A DNA stretch of 64,000 nucleotides, from assembly GCA_037157565.1 (NCBI GenBank), contig JAZHRO010000012.1, forward strand, positions 6,102,501 to 6,166,500, in the 5' to 3' direction. A program made the translations under genes and the position numbers. A model generated the notes under the pieces. The model had not been told where the DNA came from and searched no databases. It saw only the letters and a list, made by a program, of their open reading frames with translations. This stretch comes from Thalassia testudinum. Taxonomy: Eukaryota; Streptophyta; Magnoliopsida; Alismatales; Hydrocharitaceae. This document shows, one piece after another, positions 56,153 to 64,000 of this stretch. Numbering within the stretch: the stretch's first letter is position 1; every line of letters starts with the position of its first letter.

Positions 56153-57340
56153 TCAAAATTGATTGGGTCTAATTATCTCAGAATTAGAATCATCAATAAG
56201 CTCAATAGGGTGTAACTGATAATCAGGGCATTGAATTGATTCCTCCAGAAAATGCGATTCTGGATCCGTAATGTGTGCCCTAATAAGATCAGTTTCCTCA
56301 GTTATTGGGCTATCAAATGATCTATCAGATTCCTTAGGCCCAATCATCTCACAGAAATCGTGTTTAGAATACTCGCGTGAGACTTCGCAACTTGAATCTT
56401 CACCATCAGGATCCGTATCAATGTATGTCCCAAAATCAGTTGTCACTTTGTGTTCCCCAGAGTCATACGTTTCCTCGTAACCCGACTCAGAGTTCTCAGG
56501 TGAAGAAATCAGATCATCCTTAATTGATTGCTTTAATTCAATCTGGTCAGCCTCGTAACACATGTCCCCCCCAACAGGTGCCTGAGTGGGTTCTGTCATT
56601 GTTTTTCCTGAAGAGGGTTCATCCTGGGAATTATTCCAAGATTGAATCAAAGCAACCACGAATCTCATCCTCAATTTCGCTAATTTCCCAAGTAGAAACT
56701 CACCCGGGTTCTTATCCTTAACATCCTGGAGCCAATCCAACAAAGACTTGTTTAAATCATCAATCATTTCAATCAGGGGCTCCAATCTCTCAATGCAAGG
56801 TATTGGCTGAACTTCTAAAGATTGAATGATATTCCTCAAGTTAGCCAGAACCTTATCTTGAACCTGGTTAACCTGAACCAAATGAGTTGGTTCAGGGTTG
56901 GGCGGGTTTGGGCTTAATGCAGGGGAATTAACGAATTGAGATTCGTTATACCCTTCCTGATAATAGGTCATTTCAGATTGTTGAAAAGATGGTGATGACC
57001 TAAAGGCAGTGAAATTAGAGGATGGGTAAGGATCGGTGTATCCTTCAAGATTGTAGATCGTATTAGGTTGTGCATGAAAGGAAGACGATCTATAATCGAT
57101 GTAGCTCTGAGAAGGATAGAAATCAGAATCAAAGTGTTCAGGGTTAGACCCTAAACATGGGGGTCCGGAATTGTATCCCCAATCCGAATTATCCCAACTG
57201 ACTGATGGTTGATTACAATATGAGTTGGGATAATCGTCATGTTGAGGATAATTCACAACAGGAGGGAAAGAGCGGGAATGCGTGAAATATATGGAAGGAT
57301 TCATGAGACACGGGAGGAAGAAAGGTACCATGCAATACAA
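56153..57340 (-). CDS. Uninterrupted 395-aa ORF of E2, unknown function
   Basis: This is the longest open frame in the window and reads in the sense of E2. The N-terminal 150 residues are Tyr/Ser/Pro/Asn-rich and probably disordered, resembling the linker of Athila gag. Residues around 160-235 could form helices (VLANLRNIIQSLEV, LEPLIEMIDDLNKSLLDWLQ, LLGKLAKLRMRFVVALIQSW). The C-terminal third is acidic (ENSESGYEETYDSGEH, DTDPDGEDSSCEVSREYSKH). No zinc knuckle, protease or capsid motif is seen. The start may be M1 or M13 (MNPSIYF). It could be a strongly diverged gag derivative or a new accessory protein. Confidence 0.6.
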   Translation of the reverse strand: MYCMVPFFLPCLMNPSIYFTHSRSFPPVVNYPQHDDYPNSYCNQPSVSWDNSDWGYNSGPPCLGSNPEHFDSDFYPSQSYIDYRSSSFHAQPNTIYNLEGYTDPYPSSNFTAFRSSPSFQQSEMTYYQEGYNESQFVNSPALSPNPPNPEPTHLVQVNQVQDKVLANLRNIIQSLEVQPIPCIERLEPLIEMIDDLNKSLLDWLQDVKDKNPGEFLLGKLAKLRMRFVVALIQSWNNSQDEPSSGKTMTEPTQAPVGGDMCYEADQIELKQSIKDDLISSPENSESGYEETYDSGEHKVTTDFGTYIDTDPDGEDSSCEVSREYSKHDFCEMIGPKESDRSFDSPITEETDLIRAHITDPESHFLEESIQCPDYQLHPIELIDDSNSEIIRPNQF

Positions 57341-58512
57341 ACAATCAAACCTGTCCTTAAATGGGTTAGCCTACAGACCTACAGACTCCCAAAACCCGTC
57401 TTGAGATAAAGGAACGATTTGATCTACTTCTGTCTGTTCAATCCAACCAATTAGAAGGAGGGACTGGGGAGAAGGTTCTTCCTTTGGCTTGTGCCTCCGG
57501 TTCCTAGTGTACCCCCCAGCCGTGATCGTTTGACCTTGCTCCCCTAGTTAGACATCAGGTTGAATAGTAGAAACAGACTAATCAAAAATAATCTCGTTCT
57601 GAGTTCTGAAGAGCGAGTTCATTCCTTAAGGCCAACGTCTACTCTGTTTTATTTAGGGCTAGGTTTGAATGTGCTTTGGAATGTGATGGGCCCTTTAAAT
57701 GGGTTGTGCCCTTAATGATTGATTGATTTGTGTGTGCATGCACAACCAGTGGTTTTCAAGCAAGATTATTTTTGATGTGGTGAATTTTAAGGTTCAAATC
57801 TTGCTTAGTAGCTTTTAGGTTTCAACTTTAGGTATTTTCAAACAAGTTTCACTGGCACACAAAGTTTTACAAGCACAGGTGAAAATATTTTCCTTTAAAG
57901 TTTAAAAAGAATGTGGAGTGCCTGGTAAATCCCTAAGAGTTGAACCTAATTGGCAGCTACTTGATGAGTTAATTTTAATTGAAGTGGTGCGGCCCAAACA
58001 ACTCAAACAACTGGCCACAAATGCACCATTAAGTTAGGCACACAAAGATGGTTAACCTAGAATGATTTCTACTCTTTTATGTGTTGCTTTATGTGTACCG
58101 GTTCCACAGATCAGAACCCAGTTGAGTAGAAACAAATCAATTTGGTTAAGTGCCTTTGAATGTGGGTGTACGTTGTGTGTTTGTTGAAAATTGCCCCACA
58201 GAATTATCTTTTTATTTTTTTTTATATAAATGAAGGTGGAATGAATGTGAGTGAGAATCCAAACAACCAAACTATTCCTAGGATTTATGCAAACACCTAG
58301 GTTAATTGGAATTTGGATTCAATGTGACGAATGAAATCTATGGAGGGGGAAAGAATGGGGGATAACTTACAAAACCTTCCATAGCACTTTACTCCAATCT
58401 ACCGCTTTTGCTCGTCTCAAAAGAGTACCTGCAATTACAATAAGAAAGGAGAAAAGTGAAGTAAATGATTTGTAAGTTACAAAATGCGAAGAGAAATCAA
58501 AGAGCGTCGCCT
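57341..58512 (-). mobile_element. E2 leader region
   Basis: About 1.17 kb between the primer site and the ORF in minus sense. No credible ORF and no recognised domain are present. Confidence 0.6.
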
Positions 58513-58529
58513 CCCTGGCAACGGCGCCA
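58513..58529 (-). other. tRNA-Asp-type primer binding site of E2
   Basis: In minus sense TGGCGCCGTTGCCAGGG matches 16 of 17 bases of the tRNA-Asp-type site and lies 3 bases from the LTR end. It is the best-preserved primer site in the window. Confidence 0.9.
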
Positions 58530-58650
58530 AAATGTTGAAAGCGAAGAGAAATCACGAGAAGCGTCCCGGGTGTGGGACAAGCTTCTCTTGAGCTTTGGAG
58601 GGGTAGAGAGGAGAAGGAAGGGATGAGAATTTCGTATGGAGGGGGTCTCC

Positions 58651-58657
58651 TTTTATA
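58651..58657 (-). promoter_or_regulatory. TATA box of the E2 right LTR
   Basis: In minus sense AACTATAAAAGGAG, identical to the left copy. This is the promoter that would drive E2 RNA. Confidence 0.65.
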
Positions 58658-58714
58658 GTTGCAAGGAGTGGGGGCAAAATGGACATTACAACTTCAAAAT
58701 AATAAATGAGGGGT

Positions 58715-58744
58715 CTTTAGTGACGGATAAATCCGTCACTAAAG
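58715..58744. repeat. Hairpin with perfect 14-bp arms just upstream of the TATA box
   Basis: CTTTAGTGACGGAT and ATCCGTCACTAAAG surround an AA loop. The left LTR stops after the first arm (53309-53322), so the second arm was deleted there or acquired here. Confidence 0.85.
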
Positions 58745-59008
58745 CCCCCAACGTGGGCGTAGATTCCACGCCCAAGCGTCGCTTCAGCTACCCGCGTGCT
58801 CAACGCCATCGCACGCACTTTGATTCTCAGCCGTCCAATCGCGAGATCGGACGACTTAAGATGCATCTCCGCCCACTGCGCTGCGCTGGCCTAGTGCGTG
58901 TGATCGCGCATGACACCGCGCGTGAATGCTATTGGGCGCACGCAGCCGTCCGATCGCGATCCAACGCCTGCCCGCGCCCAATCGCCCATGCCTCTAGCCC
59001 TCTGCTGC

Positions 59009-59059
59009 GGCTCGAACCTGCGCCTGCTGGTCGCGTAAGCGCGCTCGACCGCTGCGCCA
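59009..59059 (-). promoter_or_regulatory. tRNA-like A-box/B-box segment, E2 right LTR
   Basis: In minus sense TGGCGCAGCGGT (59059-59048) fits the A-box consensus and GGTTCGAGCC (59018-59009) fits the B box. This is the best copy. Pairing of the flanks as an acceptor stem fails. Confidence 0.65.
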
Positions 59060-59186
59060 CGGAGAGCGGATGGTCGAGCGGACGCTTTTGAGCGTGGCCG
59101 ACCACAGCCATTGGATCAAGATCCAACGGCGGAGAGCGAGCAGGTGCGAGGCCTTCATAGAATGCGTGCGGCCGTTTGGGCGACCG

Positions 59187-59210
59187 AGATGGCGCCACGT
59201 GGCGCCATCT
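59187..59210. repeat. Perfect 24-bp palindrome centred on CACGTG, right LTR
   Basis: Identical to the left copy at 53765-53788. Confidence 0.85.
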
Positions 59211-59668
59211 TGGCCGTTCATCTTCTGGAAGTTGTAGATGGTGCCACGGATGTCGGATTGACTTGATTTTTGTGTCGTTGGGCTGCGATCGTCGATCCGA
59301 ATTCATCCGTGTGGTCGAATTTGTCATCTGAAGTGCGGATCTTCACCATCCTGGCCCTTGATCTTCTAGGGTTCCCCAGTCACTATATGATGCTATGGAT
59401 GCCTGATTAGGGTAATCTTGGAGTCGTTGAACTCCAATCGTCGCCCTGATCACATCCATATGGTTGGATCTTTGATCCGAGGCCCCGATAAAATGTTTGC
59501 CCTGTCCAAGCACATAAAAGGAGACAATTAACCTCCTTTTTATTCAAACTACTCTAAATGCAAGATGATGCATGTTATGCAATATTTATATCATGAAATG
59601 CAATCCTATGCTTAAGAACATGCATAAATAGACATTTTAAGTAGTATAAATGTGTTTACATCAAGTCG

Positions 59669-60000
59669 TTTAGAGTAGGTTGGATATCTCTAAAAATTGA
59701 CTTACAATATTTAGTACTTGTAGCTAGTACCAGTACTGGTCATAAGTACCGGTACATGCTTGGCACAGGTTTGGGCCTAAGTCCCAAACTGTGAACAAGT
59801 ATCGGTACTCATCGTGAGTACCGGTACCAAGTGGTCACAATTTGTGCACTAGGTTTTTGCCTAGACCTTACAAGTACCAATACTAATCACTAGTACCGGT
59901 ACATGTAGGTCACTGGACCCAAATCTGTGACTCACAAGTACCGGTACTCATCATGAGTATCGGTACCTAGTGACTTAGTTGGGCTGATTGTAGGCAGCCA
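59669..60000 (+). mobile_element. Copia LTR fragment, right of E2, with AGTACCGGTACT repeats
   Basis: It continues the fragment at 52193-52500 across E2. Eight variants of AGTACCGGTACT occur between 59726 and 59968. It is cut at about 60001 by an E2-type LTR fragment. Confidence 0.55.
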
Positions 60001-60339
60001 TACCGGAATGGAAATTTTGGGTCGAACTCAGGGAGGCGGACATTTGATTTAAAAATATGCGTTTGTTTTATTTGTCACGAGTAAATTAATTGATTAAAAA
60101 CTATATAACTATTTACAATAAATAGGAGAGAGAGAGAGAAAGAGAATAAGAGAGAGAGAGAATATTACAAACCAAAAAGAGATGTAGAATATACATGGAA
60201 TTTATCATCAAAGAGATTGTTCGTTACACTAAACATTACGACTAGAAAGCGGGAAAATGATTACACTAGAAAGCAGTAAAAAGAATGGGGAGAAAGATAT
60301 CCTCCTCGACGGTCGCTTGGAGGATGAGCAGGACGGGTA
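60001..60339 (-). mobile_element. E2-type LTR fragment
   Basis: This aligns with about 52592-52945 of the E2 left LTR: the gaaattttgggtcgaactc phrase, a GA microsatellite, and the cctcctcgacggtcgcttgg box. It ends at 60339 where another LTR-like block begins. Confidence 0.7.
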
Positions 60340-62690
60340 TGATGAGTGGCTACTCATCATAGCTAAAAGGCCGAAATTAAGCTAGACACTAAGCAAAACA
60401 ATATCAAATTAACACATAAAAAGGGTTAAGTGTGGGAATTAAAGAAAAGACCTAAAACTTTTAATGTGTGTTAAAACCTCCTAATTAGGTCACAAAAATG
60501 AGATATTCTGAAAACTAAAGAACAAATGATGATCCATGCATCAATTGAACACATAAACAAGTTTGAAAAGATAAGTCAGATGTAAAATAAATGTATTAAA
60601 TGTTCAATTAAGCACATGTAAAAATTTGAAAGCAATTGGACATCATTTAGGCTTAGAAATAAATATATTACAATTAGGTCCTTCATGCATTACATTTCTA
60701 CCCTTCAAAACTCCTTCTTGGACCTTTTTGCAAGCCGCAGGGACCCTTCTGTATGACTGCAAGGCCCTTCCAGTTATAGTTCTTTTCACTTTTGGACCTG
60801 CACTCTATTCTTCTACCCCTTCGTTCAAGGGTCTTCCTGCAAGTTTTCCCTCATTTCAGAGAGAAGCCTGTGTTCTTCACGCGCACTGTAGCACGCGAAG
60901 AACACAGCCATTCTCGACCGTCCATCGCACTTTTGATCTCGATCTGCGGCTGGATTCTATTGGAACCTTCACGCGATTCGGTGCGTGCGTTCACCTCTCT
61001 TCCCAGATCACATCTGACTGTCAGATTTCCCTCTCGACTCGCCCCGTGCTCTACTCATCTCATCCTCACCGCCGGCCTAATTTTGATTAACCTCACCCTT
61101 GCGGTGATTCCAGTCACTGAGCTGCTATTTAAGCACCTCAGTGGTGTCGTGCGCAAAGGATCGCTCCCTCCTACATCTCTTAGCGATCAGTTCGTCCACT
61201 CCAGTCTCTCCTCCTCATCTAGACCCTGATTTCACAGCCACCGGCTGTGGAATTATCGCCTGCTCTCGACCCTCCTCGTCGCTAAGGACCTCGTAGCACC
61301 TGAGGACGACCCTGGAGTCTCACTAGCAGACTCTTCCCTCCGCTAGAGTCACCCTCCTCCTTTCTTTCTCCTTAGCCGCCGGCTAAGGACCCATAGGTCC
61401 CATTCTTCCTTTTAGTTTAGGTTTTTAATTCTGCACAAGTAGTGTTAGATTTAGTTTGCAGTAGTTTAGAATAGATTTAGTTTTAATTGTTAGTGTTTAA
61501 TGTTAGCTGTAGTTAGATTAGTCTTAGGAGTAGAATTAGTATTAGATCCCCTCCCTCACCTCCTCTGATCAGTCCAGATCAGAGGGGAAGAATCATCTGT
61601 TCATTGTTCAATTTATCTCCCTCTTCATGTTTTGTTTTTCCATCATCCAAATTCTGATTCTTGTTTTTCCTTTTAACGACAAATTTTTCATCAATCACCC
61701 ACACATCCTGACCCAATTTCAGATCTGATGGCGCACTGCCTCAGATCTGAAAGTGGCGTCACAAGCACCATTTGGGGCTTCTCACTCACTCCATTTGTTT
61801 CACAAAAGCCCCTCTGTTTTAAATGGATTGCCTCAGTTTGTCAGAGCACTTTTGATTTGGATTTTAAAGGATTTTTACTCTCTGAAATGTTTTGACAGAT
61901 CTGACAAATTGAAGGGATTTTTGGTTTTCATTGTGGGCAAGGACTCTGAGAAGTTCTCTGGTGACAGAGAACCAATCAGAGGAGCCTTTCATGATTCTGT
62001 TTATACTTTGTTTTGAATGCATTCGCCAGCTTCCATTAAATTTCCTTAATGCATTCTTAGTCTCTTTTTGCTATTTCAGAACTGCCATACACTATTTGTG
62101 TTGATGATCATTTCTGTATGGTGATTCTCTAACCTAAGGAGTTTTCCATACTCCTTAAGGTTGCAAGAAACTGGGATTGTGTTTCTTTGGTTTTAATTGA
62201 TCGAGCTAAGTCTTCCTTCATGCTGTCTATGGCATTAGGAAGACTAACTCAATGCCATTTGAATGTTGATATGAAAGGATGCTTCTGATAAGGTTTTTCC
62301 TAATGAGTATTTGAGCTGAATTTACATGAGATTTTCGTGAGATTTAAACCCCTTTCAGATTTGGATTTCATCTCTTCAATGTTTAGTTTGTTTTGAATTT
62401 AATCTTATTCCCAGTTATACAGCAACATGCTGCAACTTGCAGCTACATTTCCCTCCATCTCTAAATTCTCTTCTCTTCCAAATTCCCCTTTCATCTGTGA
62501 ATTTTTTGTTCCCCTTTCTTCAAGTGGACTAACTGCAGCAGCAGTTAGCCATTTGACAGTGGCTTAAGCCACTGCCACTGTAAACAACACATACTAAATA
62601 CATTCTTCTTCTCTCCATCTCTTCTGACAGTAGCTGTGGCTGCTGTCTTAATTGAGCACTAACACTCAATCAACTCTAATTCCCTAACTT
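60340..62690 (+). mobile_element. Possible family-A-like LTR
   Basis: It starts TGATGAGTGGCTACTCATCA, a perfect hairpin like other family-A LTR starts. A TATTTAA box at 61126-61132 lies about 785 bases in, followed by a CT-rich stretch. Several hairpins are present (60868-60907, 61550-61585, 61720-61738). No LTR end, primer site or partner was found. ORFs here (up to 154 aa) look non-coding. Confidence 0.4.
60868..60907. repeat. Imperfect hairpin upstream of the TATA-like box
   Basis: CTGTGTTCTTC-CGCG pairs with CGCG-GAAGAACACAG, with one extra base in an arm and a loop of about 10 bases. Confidence 0.7.
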
Positions 62691-63400
62691 TATACAAAAG
62701 CCTAATGACATAGACTTATTTTAAAACTGTAAATATACCTATCCATAGTATTATAACTATAACATATAGCCTAATTATGTAAGTTAGATACATAGTTATA
62801 CTGTAAATATGTATAAAACCTGTACAGAAATTCATATACATATGTAATCTATGTAAAAATATGTATATATACTAATCTATTATGCATGTATTTACTGATT
62901 TATGTATATATGTATGTACAGATTTATATTTACTTATTTAGTAGCTAAGTTAATAAGTTAGAGCAATAATCAAGTAAATAAATCTATAAACTTGGGAATA
63001 TATATATAAAGTAATTTAAGTTAGTCAAAGTATAATTATACCTAGTATAACTTACTGTAACTTAGTTTTAATTTTAAACACCCAGAACTGCTATTTTAGC
63101 CTAAATAAAACATAAATAAATTCGTAAAAATACAATAAAAATATGTATTAAATACTTAAGTATGTAAGTTAAAAATGTTTAAGGTCAATTAGACCATTTA
63201 CTAATTATTTTATAAGTAATTAACTATTTAATCACCTAAATCAACCTGTATAATCAGCCTAGTTTAGCGAATTTATTTGTATAGTAAAAATATTTAAAAT
63301 TAAAAATTAATTAATCAATTATGTAGTATTACGTAAATATTTTATTTACCATATTTTATTTTATTTTTTTTAATAATTTATGGCCCCCAAATCGAGGGCC
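62691..63400. other. AT-rich stretch without features
   Basis: About 700 bases are rich in tatgtaa, taagtta and ttaaat words without a fixed period. No ORF or repeat boundary is seen. Confidence 0.5.
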
Positions 63401-64000
63401 AAAAACGCACACAGACGCAGCTGCATTTGATTTCCAGCGCACGATGTGGCGCTGGAATAGCCCCACATCGTGTGCTGCAAACCAAACGTAGCCATATAAA
63501 TATAATTTATGTAATAACGTAAGCAGTTGTCAAGGAGCAGGGCGCCCGAAAAACTGCCTGCTATGTCTGGTCCGATTACCCGATGTGTGCTGAACTTCGA
63601 TATGTCTGTGGGGCCGGGGGCCCGAGTGTGAGAGCTTTGAGGCCGTTGGGCTGAGGCCTGATGCTGAGATTGAAAACGTAACTAAGCCATCTAATCTGAG
63701 ATTAGGGCGCGCTTAGTAGAGGTCTGGTCCCACCCGTAGGGTGCTGTGTATCCCTCGAAAAGCGCACCCGCTAATTAAACACATTTTACACTTAGGACGT
63801 TAGCCTAACCCCGTCTCCACCGCAGCCTCTGAAATACCACACAGAAGAAATTGAAAGGACAGACGACTTAAGAGAAGGAACACACGAGATAACAAGAACA
63901 GAAAAGACTTACTGTACATACAGCAGTAGAATAAGTAATATACATACGTATAAGTAAACCCACATAATTACTAACAGAATAAAACGACACCATAAATGTC
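63401..64000 (-). other. Unresolved sequence, possibly a chromovirus-like LTR end
   Basis: In minus sense a gtgtggtatttcagaggctg phrase (about 63845) and the run of stop-rich T-rich sequence resemble LTR 3' parts of chromoviruses. A GC-rich hairpin-prone stretch is at 63435-63480. No boundary is visible before the window ends. Confidence 0.2.

Larger units (their letters stand above)
52501..59663 (-). mobile_element. E2: non-autonomous Athila-like element with an intact ORF
   Basis: This 7.16-kb element has two LTRs, a tRNA-Asp-type primer site, a polypurine tract and near-matching target duplications, agtca (52496-52500) and agtcg (59664-59668). All signals read on the minus strand. The LTRs are very similar outside two deletions in the right copy. 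No gag, PR, RT or IN domain is visible, only a 395-aa ORF of unknown function. It must rely on proteins of another element. Confidence 0.88.
58533..59663 (-). mobile_element. E2 5' LTR (right copy), with deletions
   Basis: At 1131 bp this lacks about 0.6 kb of R-U5 present in the left copy (from about 52508 to 53140) but keeps U3. It retains the palindrome, tRNA-like segment and TATA box. It also keeps a 30-nt perfect hairpin (58715-58744) whose second arm the left copy lacks. Confidence 0.85.

Noticed and set aside
59000..59080. A genuine tRNA gene
   Set aside because: A and B boxes are present but acceptor and anticodon stems do not pair.
52501..59663. Endogenous pararetrovirus
   Set aside because: LTRs, a tRNA-Asp-type primer site, a polypurine tract and 5-bp duplications fit an LTR retrotransposon; no movement or coat protein motif is present.
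60340..64000. A full LTR element at the right edge
   Set aside because: Only a plausible LTR start and TATA-like box are seen; no primer site or coding domain follows within the window.

Overview
The window looks like repeat-dense plant nuclear DNA, probably pericentromeric or otherwise heterochromatic sequence of an angiosperm. No intact single-copy host gene is recognisable. Almost everything that can be identified is LTR retrotransposon sequence: Ty3/gypsy elements with a tRNA-Asp-type primer site (Athila-like), Ty3/gypsy elements with a tRNA-Arg-type primer site (Tat-like), a chromovirus-like solo LTR, and Ty1/copia pieces. There is also one compact DNA transposon. The coding remnants carry many stops and frameshifts. 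Species cannot be decided from sequence alone.

Layout. 1-5631: a minus-strand Athila-like element (E1) cut by the window edge. 5632-7001: a related lone LTR (E3). 7028-29202: a Tat-like element (B) flanked by the perfect 5-bp target duplication atatc. B carries a decayed gag-PR-RT-RNaseH-INT in plus sense and a decayed antisense ORF between pol and the 3' LTR. It has been invaded by solo LTRs of one family ('A') at 12951-15530 and 20759-23394, by an A-like LTR at 7535-12562 that itself contains a reversed A LTR (8894-11559), and by another LTR-like block at 24625-26236. 29203-34708: a copia LTR fragment, an unassigned AT-rich stretch, and a MULE-like element (33696-34634) with a perfect 9-bp target duplication. 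34709-37078: the 5' end of a second Tat-like element (C).

37079-52188: an Athila-like element (D) with an E2-type LTR and its 3' noncoding part, interrupted by a truncated family-A element with gag and protease (F), a chromovirus-like solo LTR (41111-43939, TSD caact), and a copia RNaseH-3' LTR fragment. 52501-59663: a complete minus-strand non-autonomous element (E2). It carries the longest uninterrupted ORF of the window (395 aa) and sits inside a copia LTR. 60001-64000: LTR fragments and AT-rich sequence, largely unresolved.

The most interesting structure is in the LTRs. E3, D and E2 share a U3 architecture: a terminal hairpin, a CACGTG-centred palindrome, a tRNA-like A-box/B-box segment, and then a TATAAAA box. 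Hairpins at LTR starts, and one in the 3' part of family-A LTRs, differ between copies by apparently compensatory changes. E2 and D also share a noncoding module of two roughly 62-nt repeats flanking a purine tract. All comparisons were made by eye; boundaries without target duplications are approximate.
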